In this document: positions 43,322 through 51,153 of the stretch, in pieces | Position numbering within the stretch: the stretch's first letter is position 1 | Layout of the letters: each line of letters starts with the position of its first letter | Assembly: GCA_004212795.1 (NCBI GenBank) | Contig: SHBR01000008.1 | Location: 1 to 58,948 of the forward strand | Source: Candidatus Thioglobus sp. | GTDB taxonomy: Bacteria > Pseudomonadota > Gammaproteobacteria > Arenicellales > UBA868 | DNA: 58,948 bases | Reading direction: 5' to 3' | Notes under the pieces: model-generated | What the model was told of the DNA's origin: nothing | The model's database searches: none | Seen by the model: the letters and a program-made list of their open reading frames with translations, nothing else | Position numbers and translations under genes: made by a program

Positions 43322-44512
43322 CTAGCGCTCGGTCAGTTTGATGCGACTGTTAAACCAGTTCATGAAGCTTGAGATCAGTAGTGAAATAATAAGATAGATG
43401 CCCATTACGATTAACATCGTCTCCATTTCTTTTCCGGTTTGCATCAGGCTAATACCGCCCAACGTTGCGGTTATGTCCATATATCCAATGGCGATTGCCA
43501 AGGACGAGTTTTTCGTCAGGTTAAGATACTGACTGCATAAGGGCGGCACGATGATTCGAAGCGCCTGAGGGACAATAATGAGTTGCAACGTTCGATTCGG
43601 GCGGACGCCGAGCGCGTGCGCAGCCTCAGTTTGCCCATCGCTGACGGCAAGAATTCCAGCTCGCACGATCTCTGCAATAAAAGCGGCTGTGTAGTAGGAC
43701 AGGCCTAGCCAAAGCGCAATAAATTCAGGTTTTACCGCCATTCCGCCCTGGAAATTAAAGCCTTTGAGGGCCGGAATATCCCAGGAAATAGGTGTACCCA
43801 TGGCGACAAGCGCCAAAGAGGGCAGCACGGTCAGGATTGCGAGCGAGATCCAAAAAACAGGGTAAATCGTTCCGGTATTATCCTGAATTCGTTTTGCCCA
43901 GCGTTTGAAAGCGATAACGAGGCCAATGCTGATCAGCAGCACGATGCCAACCCAACCGGCACCTGATTCAAAAATAGGCGCGGGGATATAAAACCCTCGA
44001 TTCGATAGAAAAAACAGATCGCCGCCAAGACTGATCGCTTGCTTGGTCGAGGGTAAAATCGTGACGACGATCGCATAAATCGCCAGGATATGAATAAGAA
44101 CAGGAACGTTTCGAACGAATTCTACAAAAATATAAGACACCCGGCTTACAAGCCAATTGCTTGATAAGCGCATGATGCCAATGATGAACCCCAGGATCGT
44201 CGCCAGGATACAACCCCAAAAAGCGATCAGAAGGGTATTTAGAAGGCCGACCACTCCGGACATAAAGTGTGTCGATTTATTGGTGTACTCGATAAATGGA
44301 GAGAAACCAATGTCGTAGCCAGCGGGCCAAAACAAAAAGTCAAAGCTAAATTCCTTACCGACCGCCTCGAGATTGATGACGACATTGCGGGCAATGACTG
44401 CCAGCAGGCCGAAAACAATGACCATGGTAATAATCTGAATAATCACCCCTCTGGACTCTTTATTGCGCCAGAGTAGTGAAAGTACGTTCGAAGGGGCGTT
44501 GGATGATGCCAT
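43322..44512 (-). CDS. aapQ: General L-amino acid ABC transporter, permease (AapQ/BztB type)
   Basis: A 396-residue inner-membrane permease, the partner of AapM. N-terminal helices include IIQIITMVIVFGLLAVIARN and the aapQ-typical SFDFLFWPAGYDIGFS near residue 57. The permease loop is RAGILAVSDGQTEAAHALGVRPN near residue 285. A long linker with two extra helices sits in the middle (residues 150-250). It is separated from aapJ by 110 bases that carry two strong hairpins, so receptor and membrane subunits are probably expressed at different levels from one transcript. Confidence 0.92.
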   Translation of the reverse strand: MASSNAPSNVLSLLWRNKESRGVIIQIITMVIVFGLLAVIARNVVINLEAVGKEFSFDFLFWPAGYDIGFSPFIEYTNKSTHFMSGVVGLLNTLLIAFWGCILATILGFIIGIMRLSSNWLVSRVSYIFVEFVRNVPVLIHILAIYAIVVTILPSTKQAISLGGDLFFLSNRGFYIPAPIFESGAGWVGIVLLISIGLVIAFKRWAKRIQDNTGTIYPVFWISLAILTVLPSLALVAMGTPISWDIPALKGFNFQGGMAVKPEFIALWLGLSYYTAAFIAEIVRAGILAVSDGQTEAAHALGVRPNRTLQLIIVPQALRIIVPPLCSQYLNLTKNSSLAIAIGYMDITATLGGISLMQTGKEMETMLIVMGIYLIISLLISSFMNWFNSRIKLTER

Positions 44513-44540
44513 TTATAAATTCTGTCTTCGGCGGGTTTAA

Positions 44541-44590
44541 CCGCAGACTTAAACCTGCGGTACACCAGGGACCCTAATGGATCCCTGGTG
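44541..44590 (-). repeat. Tandem hairpins between aapJ and aapQ
   Basis: Two perfect inverted repeats lie in the gap: CCGCAG/CTGCGG (44541-44546 with 44555-44560) and CACCAGGGA/TCCCTGGTG (44563-44571 with 44582-44590). Neither is followed by a U-run on the - strand, so a terminator is unlikely. They look like 3'-end stabilisers or attenuators that let the receptor be made in excess over the permeases. Confidence 0.6.
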
Positions 44591-44622
44591 AAGTTACTGC
44601 AGTTACAAAAACAACCAGTCGA

Positions 44623-45642
44623 CTAGCGGAACGGCGGTGAGTAAATCAAGCCACCTTCTGTCCACAGCGCGTTAAGACCACGCGCGATGCCAAGCGGAGT
44701 GTCGACACCAATGTTGCGCTCGAAAATCTCGCCATAGTTACCAACCTGTTTGATGATCTGGTAAGCCCAGTCATTCGACAGGCCGAGTTCCTGGCCTTGG
44801 CTACCGTCAACTCCGAGAAGTCGCAGTACTTCAGGGTTGTTGGAGCTTTTCATCTGGTCAACGTTAGCCATGGTGACGCCGAGTTCTTCAGCCGTAATCG
44901 TTGCGTTTAGCACCCAGGTCACAATGTCTGACCATTGGTCGTCGCCGTGGCGAGTTGCGGGGCCCAAAGGCTCTTTGGAGATGATCTCTGGAAGAACCAT
45001 GTGGTCACCAGGATTTGGCAGTGCAGAGCGGGTTGAAGCCAGCCCAGATGCATCCGTGGTGTAGACGTCGCAACGGCCGCTTTCATAGTTCTGACGCGCC
45101 TCGTCGTTGGTTTCAATCGTGACAGGCTCATACTTCATGCCGTTGGACGAGAAGTAGTCCGCGAGATTCAATTCAGTGGTGGTACCCGTTTGGATGCACA
45201 CTGAAGCGCCGTCAAGTTCCGATGCGCTGTTTACGCCCAGACTCTTTTTGACCATAAAGCCCTGACCATCATAGTAGTTCACACCATGAAAGCGTAGTTT
45301 TACGCCCACGTCACGGGAGAATGTGATGGTGGTGTTTCTCCAAAGCACGTCGCCTTCACCTGCGTTAAGCTTAGTGAAACGGGTTTTACCTGTTGAGGTT
45401 ACTGCCTCAATTTTATTGGCATCGCCCAGCACTGCAGCAGCAGTTGCCCGGCAGAAGTCAATGTCGAAGCCTTTCCAGACGCCACTGGCATCAGGTTGGG
45501 CAAAACCGGCAATACCGGTGCTGACGACGCAGCGAAGGACGCCTTGACTCTGAACATCTTCAAGGGTGCCCGCCTGCGTGGTGCCTGCGAAGCCTAGGAC
45601 CAGCGCAGCCGCCGACAGAACAGCAGTCGTTTTTTGTTTCAT
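44623..45642 (-). CDS. aapJ: General L-amino acid ABC transporter, periplasmic binding protein
   Basis: The secreted receptor of the importer, 339 residues. A signal peptide is evident (MKQKTTAVLSAAALVLGFAG, cleavage near TQAGT). The mature protein starts with LEDVQSQGVLRCVVSTGIAGF, then GFDIDFCRATAAAVLG and TTFSRD-like segments typical of AapJ/BztA rather than short HisJ-like receptors. It is the first gene of the aapJQMP operon. AGAGGA lies upstream of the ATG, the promoter is at 45752-45780, and the transcript opens with a folded leader. Confidence 0.95.
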   Translation of the reverse strand: MKQKTTAVLSAAALVLGFAGTTQAGTLEDVQSQGVLRCVVSTGIAGFAQPDASGVWKGFDIDFCRATAAAVLGDANKIEAVTSTGKTRFTKLNAGEGDVLWRNTTITFSRDVGVKLRFHGVNYYDGQGFMVKKSLGVNSASELDGASVCIQTGTTTELNLADYFSSNGMKYEPVTIETNDEARQNYESGRCDVYTTDASGLASTRSALPNPGDHMVLPEIISKEPLGPATRHGDDQWSDIVTWVLNATITAEELGVTMANVDQMKSSNNPEVLRLLGVDGSQGQELGLSNDWAYQIIKQVGNYGEIFERNIGVDTPLGIARGLNALWTEGGLIYSPPFR

Positions 45643-45682
45643 TACGAATCCTCTCTCACTTTGGTGAGTGTCGTTTGTTGAT

Positions 45683-45742
45683 CACCCGCGACTTCCAGTC
45701 TGTAGCCAGAAATCTGGAGACTGAAAACCCAAATCGCGGGTG
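45683..45742 (-). ncRNA. Structured 5' leader of the aapJ transcript (unclassified)
   Basis: Read on the - strand, the leader folds as nested stems: P1 CACCCGCGA/TCGCGGGTG (9 bp), an internal loop, P2 CAGTCT/AGACTG (6 bp) and a terminal CCAGA-TT-TCTGG hairpin. All arms are perfect. The predicted transcription start (about 45745) would place P1 at the very 5' end. A further hairpin, CTCAC/GTGAG, lies just before the ribosome site. I cannot match it to a known riboswitch class; it may be a ligand sensor or, like the ompA leader, an mRNA-stabilising cap. Confidence 0.5.
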
Positions 45743-45751
45743 TTGAGGGAG

Positions 45752-45780
45752 ATTTAAACCTAAACGGGTAATTTTTACAA
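45752..45780 (-). promoter_or_regulatory. Candidate sigma-70 promoter of aapJQMP
   Basis: On the - strand, TTGTAA (45780-45775) and TTAAAT (45757-45752) are separated by 17 bases, each matching four of six consensus positions. The predicted start near 45745 coincides with the beginning of the structured leader. Confidence 0.4.
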
Positions 45781-45836
45781 TTTTTATCCACAAATCGCTA
45801 CAGGTTGCTCAACCATTGACGGTGCGGAAAGCCGGG

Positions 45837-46784
45837 TCATCGAGGCATTTTTGCGTCTTTCGCCTGCTGGTCAGCATGATAGGACGATCGGACCATTGGA
45901 CCCGAGGCGACATGCGAAAAACCCAGTTTCGCCCCGATTTTCCCTAATTCATCAAATTCAGCAGGTGTTGCATATCGTTCAACAGGTAAGTGGTGTTTGG
46001 TCGGCTGCAAATATTGACCCAGGGTCAGCAGTTGAACCTCGTGGCGTCTCAAATCTTCCATTACCGAGACCACTGCCTCGTTGGTTTCTCCCAGACCGAG
46101 CATTAAACCCGATTTTGTGGGTATGTCAGGGCAAGCGTTTGAAAAGTCCTTAAGCAGATTAAGCGAATATTGATAGTCGGCGCCCGGTCTAACCCGTCGG
46201 TACAAGCCCGGCACTGTTTCGAGATTGTGATTGAAAATATCGGGCGGAGCTGTTTTCAAGATAGCGAGTGCTTTCTCGGCACGTCCTCGAAAGTCCGGCG
46301 TCAGGATTTCAACTTGAATATCAGGGCACGAGGTTCGAAGCGCTTGAATGCAATCTGCAAAATGCTGCGCGCCGCCGTCTCTAAGATCGTCGCGATCGAC
46401 AGAGGTTACAACAACATAACTGAGCCCCATCTCCTTTACGGTCTCGCCGAGGCGGTCGGGTTCGGCGACATCAACCGTTCCCGGACGACCATGAGCAACA
46501 TCACAAAATGGACAGCGCCGTGTGCAAACATCGCCAAGAATCATGAATGTAGCGGTCCCGTGACCAAAACACTCACCAAGATTTGGGCAGGTCGCTTCCT
46601 CGCAGACCGTGTTAAGGCCTTTTTCTCTTAAGATTTTTTTGAGACGCATGACCTCAGGGGTGCCCGGAAATTTAGCCCGAATCCATTCAGGCTTTTTCAG
46701 CCGTTCGCTGCGTTCGGTTGGTGCAAACTTCACGGGCACTCGCGCCACCTTTTGTTCGGCATTACTAACACCATACTTACTCAT
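45837..46784 (-). CDS. lipA: Lipoyl synthase
   Basis: A radical-SAM enzyme that inserts two sulfurs into octanoyl groups on lipoyl domains such as GcvH. All hallmarks are present in 315 residues: the auxiliary cluster [12 protein letters not shown] near residue 60, the radical-SAM CTRRCPFC near 86, and the RSSYHAD motif near the C-terminus, whose Ser ligates the auxiliary cluster. It follows gcvH by 28 bases on the - strand. Production of LipA together with its substrate GcvH makes sense. lipB is not seen in the window. Confidence 0.96.
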   Translation of the reverse strand: MSKYGVSNAEQKVARVPVKFAPTERSERLKKPEWIRAKFPGTPEVMRLKKILREKGLNTVCEEATCPNLGECFGHGTATFMILGDVCTRRCPFCDVAHGRPGTVDVAEPDRLGETVKEMGLSYVVVTSVDRDDLRDGGAQHFADCIQALRTSCPDIQVEILTPDFRGRAEKALAILKTAPPDIFNHNLETVPGLYRRVRPGADYQYSLNLLKDFSNACPDIPTKSGLMLGLGETNEAVVSVMEDLRRHEVQLLTLGQYLQPTKHHLPVERYATPAEFDELGKIGAKLGFSHVASGPMVRSSYHADQQAKDAKMPR

Positions 46785-46812
46785 CGTCTTAATTCTCCCA
46801 GCCCACGATTAC

Positions 46813-47193
46813 TTAATCCTCATTGAGCGCTGCATACTCGCTTTCATCGAGAAGCAGGTCTAGATCACTTGTCGCTTTAGCTTTAATTCGATAAAACCAG
46901 CCCCCGCCTGTGGGGTCATCGTTGACCTGTTCCGGCGAATCTAAAAGACTCTTATTGATTTCCACGATAGTGCCGGAGATCGGGGACTTAATATCGCCGG
47001 CTGCTTTCACGGACTCAATAACGACAACTTCCTGACCTGCGGACACCTCGATGCCTTCTGTGGGCAGTTCAACAAAAACGAGATCTCCCAGTTGCTCCTG
47101 TGCGAAATCAGTGATACCTACCGTTACAATATTTTCTTCCGCCCGAGCCCATGCATGCTCAGCGGTATATTTCATGTCGTTCATTGCGGTCAT
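46813..47193 (-). CDS. gcvH: Glycine cleavage system H protein
   Basis: The lipoylated shuttle protein of the glycine cleavage complex, about 126 residues. The lipoyl lysine is K63 in VIESVKAAGDI, and GWFYRIK and the acidic C-terminus LLDESEYAAL are typical. Three in-frame ATGs (47193, 47184, 47175) are possible starts, and the family N-terminus MKYTAEHAW favours the last one. gcvT and gcvP are absent from the window. It forms a unit with lipA. Glycine produced from sarcosine by the sox genes would be degraded through this system. Confidence 0.95.
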   Translation of the reverse strand: MTAMNDMKYTAEHAWARAEENIVTVGITDFAQEQLGDLVFVELPTEGIEVSAGQEVVVIESVKAAGDIKSPISGTIVEINKSLLDSPEQVNDDPTGGGWFYRIKAKATSDLDLLLDESEYAALNED

Positions 47194-47275
47194 TTGAAAG
47201 ATTTGTGAAATTTCAAACCTAGTATATCTTTCGTAACGTGATAGAGCGCTCTAGGGCGTATTTTGAGGCAAGAAA

Positions 47276-48310
47276 ATGAGTGCAAATCCAGTTGTGATCG
47301 AGGTAACGCGTGGCGGGATGATCGAAAGTCGCCACCGTGGGGCGGTCGCTGTTGTGCGTGATGACGGCCAACTACTCGCGAGCCTGGGGGATGTGTCTCA
47401 ACTGATTTATCCGCGATCCTCAATCAAGCCCTTACAGGCGATTCAGCTTATTGAGAGCGGGGCGGCGGAAGCATACCAACTCACTGACCGACAGGTCGCA
47501 CTGGCGTGCTCATCTCACAACGGAGAGAACATCCACGTTGAAACCGTTCGGCGATGGTTAACGCAGATTGGGTTGAACGAGAATGCGCTGGAATGTGGAG
47601 CCCATCTTCCTCGTCGTGACGAAGATCAAAAGGCGCTTATCAACTCAAACCTTGATCCAAGCGCGGCCCATAACAACTGCTCTGGCAAGCATGCCGGTTT
47701 CCTGTCTTCCGTCCAGCATCTTGGCTTATCAAGCGCGGGTTATATCGAGGCGACACACCCTATCCAGCAGCGGGTGTTGTCGCTTCTTGAAGATCTTGCA
47801 GATGTCTCTTTGACGGATGTACCACGAGGCATAGATGGTTGCGGGATACCGGTCGCTGGAATAGCGCTCGAGCCACTTGCCTTATCGTTCGCGCGATTTG
47901 CGTCCGGGCGAGGGTTATCGATAGAAAGACGTAATGCTTGCAGGCAGATCTACCGGGCGATGGTGTCAGAGCCGATCATGGTGGCAGGGACCGGGCGTTG
48001 GTGTACGCGGGCAATGCAGGCAGGCAAAGGATTATTCATTGTTAAAACGGGTGCGGAGGGGGTGTTTTGTGGTGCCGTCCCTGAAACGGGAATCGGAATT
48101 GCGCTGAAGATTGACGATGGCGCCAGTCGGGCGTCTGAATGTTTTATGGGTGCTGTTTTATCGCGAATTTCAGGTCTTCAAGATGTATTCAAAGGCGAGA
48201 GTAAGGATTTAGTTCGTCTGCCGGTTTTGAATGTGGCGGGAAATGTCGCAGGTGTCGTGCGCCCCTCTGAAATACTCGAAGAATTACTGGATGCCTCGCT
48301 TCAGCAGTGA
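47276..48310 (+). CDS. Asparaginase of the Rhizobium etli AnsA-like (asparaginase II family) type
   Basis: A 344-residue enzyme of the asparaginase_II Pfam family, unrelated to the classical E. coli asparaginases and similar to the inducible R. etli enzyme. The conserved blocks are ALACSSHNGENIHV (residues 78-91), the catalytic Ser/Lys region RSSIKPLQA near 48 and NNCSGKHAGFL near 132, and later MVAGTGRWCT near 237 and VKTGAEGVFCGA near 259. GAGG lies 9 bases before the ATG. No signal peptide is seen, so it is cytosolic and could deaminate asparagine taken up by the Aap transporter. It diverges from gcvH and converges on the 48344 gene. Confidence 0.88.
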   Translation: MSANPVVIEVTRGGMIESRHRGAVAVVRDDGQLLASLGDVSQLIYPRSSIKPLQAIQLIESGAAEAYQLTDRQVALACSSHNGENIHVETVRRWLTQIGLNENALECGAHLPRRDEDQKALINSNLDPSAAHNNCSGKHAGFLSSVQHLGLSSAGYIEATHPIQQRVLSLLEDLADVSLTDVPRGIDGCGIPVAGIALEPLALSFARFASGRGLSIERRNACRQIYRAMVSEPIMVAGTGRWCTRAMQAGKGLFIVKTGAEGVFCGAVPETGIGIALKIDDGASRASECFMGAVLSRISGLQDVFKGESKDLVRLPVLNVAGNVAGVVRPSEILEELLDASLQQ

Positions 48311-48343
48311 GATTGCCGGAGGCGTTAAGAACGCCAAGTCAGA

Positions 48344-48808
48344 CTAATTATCCGAAGAGACTTTTTGAGGGAGGCGTCGAGTAACATTGGATATCTTTAT
48401 CTTGCCACTACCGTCTAATCGCCCCTTCTGTTGATATCCTTCTTGCTGCCGTTTTTTGGATGCGGTCAACTGGTCATGAACGGATGAGCGATAGGGTAGC
48501 GAATAAGCGCGGGGCTCGGCATCGCCGGTTTCCTGTATCCAAAGATAAATATGGCCGGATTCATTTTGTATCGAGTTGGGCTCAACGATGGTGAAAGCGT
48601 GCAGTTCAAATTCTTGCGGAAGCGTTAAAGCGGCTGGCCATCCTCCAAGTCCGCTGAGCGAAAGAAAGTGAGCGGTATAAAAAACAGCACCCGAAACAAC
48701 CGTTATCGCTCTGATTGTGATCGACAGACGAGCTCGCGTAACGATCAACAGCAACAAAAAAGTTACAAAGGCGTACGACAGCGCCAATATAAATGCACTC
48801 TCCATCAT
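48344..48808 (-). CDS. Uncharacterised membrane protein of the proton-channel cassette
   Basis: A 154-residue protein I do not recognise. Two predicted N-terminal helices (residues 4-25 and 30-53 approximately) are followed by a hydrophilic domain of about 100 residues, with a short beta-rich stretch (GHIYLWIQETGDAEPRAYSL) and a basic, glutamine-rich tail that is probably disordered. Its ATG overlaps the stop of the ExbD-like gene in an ATGA arrangement, so it is translated with it. It ends the five-gene - strand run that starts with yciB. It may assemble with the MotA/ExbB-like channel; no function can be assigned. Confidence 0.65.
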   Translation of the reverse strand: MMESAFILALSYAFVTFLLLLIVTRARLSITIRAITVVSGAVFYTAHFLSLSGLGGWPAALTLPQEFELHAFTIVEPNSIQNESGHIYLWIQETGDAEPRAYSLPYRSSVHDQLTASKKRQQEGYQQKGRLDGSGKIKISNVTRRLPQKVSSDN

Positions 48809-49416
48809 GCTGGCGGATCCAACAGATAGGGGGTGAGTTGCGCCTGGCGCTCATTCACATTGATGATTTTCCCGTCGCGGGTGGGCGTAAATCGCACAAC
48901 GGTCCGCTCTTCGTCCTCTTTGAAAAGAATTACTTTTTGAACAAAAACAGTTTGCACCGAAGGATTAATGCGCTCAATTTTGACAAGAACCGTAATCGGC
49001 TCAAGCTCTCGTTTTTCGTAATAATAAAGATTGACGGTGTACTCGCCATCAACAAGCCCCCTTAATGTGACAAGCTCCTGATTAATGGGGTAGACAATCT
49101 TCTTACCCTCAACGATCACGGTATCGTTTATGGAGCCCTGATCGTCCCGATCAAGGTGCAGCCAGCCCGCATCCTTGCGTAGGTAGGAGACCACCTCACC
49201 TAAAGGATCGCGTACCCAAAGATCGATATCGTCGGTACGGTGCTCTGGCCATGTGACAGAGATAATATATTCCGCCTTTAAATTGACTTTGCCTTGGCGG
49301 GCCTCGGGATTGAAATAAACCAGCGAAACAAAAAAAAGAAGCGTGAATCCGAGCAGCACGTTAAACAAGAGATCCACAAAAGGATCAGTGCGATAACCGC
49401 CGCCACGAGGACGCAT
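48805..49416 (-). CDS. ExbD/TolR-like single-helix protein with DUF2135-like periplasmic beta-domain
   Basis: A 203-residue protein. The N-terminus reads YRTDPFVDLLFNVLLGFTLLFFVSLV, one transmembrane helix preceded by an Asp-containing segment at the place where ExbD and TolR carry their proton-binding Asp. After the helix comes a periplasmic region of about 160 residues. Residues from about 50 to 150 (VTWPEHRTDDIDLWVRDP, then LHLDRDDQG and GEYTVNLYYYE) resemble the DUF2135/YfaP beta-sandwich rather than the compact ExbD domain. It starts 4 bases after the MotA-like gene and overlaps the next one. I infer an energised cell-envelope device; this domain combination is not familiar to me. Confidence 0.65.
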   Translation of the reverse strand: MRPRGGGYRTDPFVDLLFNVLLGFTLLFFVSLVYFNPEARQGKVNLKAEYIISVTWPEHRTDDIDLWVRDPLGEVVSYLRKDAGWLHLDRDDQGSINDTVIVEGKKIVYPINQELVTLRGLVDGEYTVNLYYYEKRELEPITVLVKIERINPSVQTVFVQKVILFKEDEERTVVRFTPTRDGKIINVNERQAQLTPYLLDPPA

Positions 49417-49420
49417 CAGA

Positions 49421-50131
49421 TCATTCCGCTCGGCTAAACGCTGGGTTTGTTTGCGATTCGCGAATTTCTTCGGTATCCGCGGTGCTTACAATAATGCCAA
49501 AGAGTCGGTCGGCCCCATGGTCCAAAAGCTGATATTGTGCGCCCAAGATGAGACCGCTCGATAAGCCGGCAAGCGTTGTGAACAACGCGATTCTCATTCC
49601 CCCGCTCATCTGGGTCAGCATTAATTTAGCCGCGTTAAGGTCTGTTGTTTCGAGTTGGGCCACCGAACTCAGCATAAAGATAAAACCGATAACGGTGCCG
49701 AGCAATCCGAGTTTGATCATGAGGTCAGCGATAAACCATCCGTTGGCATGCCCCTCGTGCACGCGTTTCTCAAGATAGACTCCGAGATTTGCAGAATCAG
49801 TGGGTAGTCGACCGTTTGAAACCGCTTTGTCAATCAACAAGCGATATTCCGAGGCAATCGACGACTGATTAGCGCTCTCATGAGATTGATGGCTGAGCGC
49901 AATGGCTCGGGCTCGGTTGATTTCGTCGTCTATCTTGTAGGCGCGATAGCCCGCGTGAAGGGAAGCGGCCAAAAGGCCAACCAGAATGACAAGCGAGAGT
50001 CGGCTAGAGTCCTGCTCGATAAAAAGTGTTAAAACGCCAAACCAAACAAAAAGAGTGGCGGCAAACAGCAAAAGGCCAAAAAAAGCGAGCCAGTACAGGA
50101 AATACCGAACCGATTTAGAAGGGGTTGCCAT
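49421..50131 (-). CDS. MotA/TolQ/ExbB-like proton-channel protein
   Basis: A 236-residue membrane protein with two N-terminal helices (residues 8-37 and 43-62), a cytosolic stretch, and two C-terminal helices. The third helix carries the family core IADLMIKLGLLGTVIGFIFMLSSV near residue 141, and the fourth region has GGMRIALFTTLAGLSSGLILGAQYQLL. That G-x-x-x-A-L-x-T-T-x-x-G pattern is the MotA_ExbB signature. It lies 14 bases after the BolA-like gene and 4 bases before the ExbD-like gene, so the pair resembles a TolQR/ExbBD stator, but neither TonB nor TolA follows. Confidence 0.82.
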   Translation of the reverse strand: MATPSKSVRYFLYWLAFFGLLLFAATLFVWFGVLTLFIEQDSSRLSLVILVGLLAASLHAGYRAYKIDDEINRARAIALSHQSHESANQSSIASEYRLLIDKAVSNGRLPTDSANLGVYLEKRVHEGHANGWFIADLMIKLGLLGTVIGFIFMLSSVAQLETTDLNAAKLMLTQMSGGMRIALFTTLAGLSSGLILGAQYQLLDHGADRLFGIIVSTADTEEIRESQTNPAFSRAE

Positions 50132-50145
50132 AGCGTCGCCTCTCG

Positions 50146-50412
50146 CTAGACCTCGTCTGGGCTGAATGCCTGGATGCTGAGGGCATGAATCTCTTTTTTC
50201 ATCAGATCATCAACCGCGCCATAAATCAGGCGATGCCTGCCGAGGGTATTCAGATCTTTAAATGCGCTGGCGATTACGATCACATCATAGTGTCCGCCAC
50301 CTGATGCGGCTCCTGCATGACCGGCATGGAGATGACTTTGGTCTTCAATTTCTACGGATTCAGCGCTTAGGTTTGTTATCAGTCGCTGACGAATTTCATC
50401 TTTTATTGACAT
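50146..50412 (-). CDS. BolA-family protein
   Basis: An 88-residue BolA-like protein, the partner of monothiol glutaredoxins in Fe-S trafficking and stress response. The core is SHLHAGHAGAASGGGHYDV followed by RHRLIYGAVDDLMKKEIHALSI, with the conserved RHR and HAL motifs. The HAGHAGA form is more usual in Alphaproteobacteria than in the enteric BolA. Its ATG overlaps the yciB stop by one base (TGATG), so the two are translationally coupled. The MotA-like gene follows after 14 bases. Confidence 0.92.
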   Translation of the reverse strand: MSIKDEIRQRLITNLSAESVEIEDQSHLHAGHAGAASGGGHYDVIVIASAFKDLNTLGRHRLIYGAVDDLMKKEIHALSIQAFSPDEV

Positions 50413-50978
50413 CAGTTTTCGGAGCCTTTAGTCGTGATGTGCTTTGCAATTAGCATCATCTGGATCACACTAAAAGCAAGCGTGAGCCCCAGCAAGCCGA
50501 ACACTTTAAAGTTGACCCAAAAATCGGTTCGTATTGCTTCGGGGAGTTCGGGTCTGTAATAAAAGGCGACATACATATTGAGCAGACCGCTGATCAGGAA
50601 AAACATTCCCCACGAGAAATTGACTTTGGTCCAGATGGGTCCAGGCATGCTCAACTGCGTCCCCAGCAATCTCTCGATAACCGTTTTGTTACCAATAAAA
50701 TGACTACCGATAACAATCACCGCAAAAATCCAGTTAACGATAGAAGGCTTCCATTTGATAAAAGTATCATCCCGAAAAACCAGCGTCATCCCACCAAAAA
50801 CAACAATCACAAAAAGCGTGACCAGATGAGTGGTTTCCGTTTTCCGGGTACGCACCCAAACCCAGAGGACTTGTCCAACAGAGGCGGCAATGGCCACAGC
50901 CGTTGCCGCGTATATGCCATAAAACTTATAGGCGCCAAAAAACAAAATCAGCGGAAAAAAATCGAACAGCATCTTCAT
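50412..50978 (-). CDS. yciB: Inner-membrane-spanning protein YciB (septation protein A family)
   Basis: A 188-residue membrane protein of the IspZ/YciB family with about five helices and the typical N-terminus KMLFDFFPLILFFGAYKFYGIYAATA. Further hallmarks are WKPSIVNWIFAVIVIGSHFIGNKTVIERLLG near residue 79 and the WVNFKVFGLLGLTLAF segment near the end. The family affects septation and envelope synthesis in several bacteria by an unclear mechanism. It is the first gene of the run that continues with bolA and the proton-channel cassette. It diverges from panB. Confidence 0.94.
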   Translation of the reverse strand: MKMLFDFFPLILFFGAYKFYGIYAATAVAIAASVGQVLWVWVRTRKTETTHLVTLFVIVVFGGMTLVFRDDTFIKWKPSIVNWIFAVIVIGSHFIGNKTVIERLLGTQLSMPGPIWTKVNFSWGMFFLISGLLNMYVAFYYRPELPEAIRTDFWVNFKVFGLLGLTLAFSVIQMMLIAKHITTKGSEN

Positions 50979-51153
50979 TGAAATAAAGCCCTGATAACTT
51001 GGTTATCCGATTATAGATTTTGTTGCCAATCGCTGCTAATAAGCCCTATTTTATTTTGTCTTATATTGCAGGGTTTTTGGAGTGGTCGGACCTGCTGAGT
51101 TTAGGCATAATCGGTCGCCCGAAACCGCTCCTGGCTTGGGCTGGAGTCCAAGT

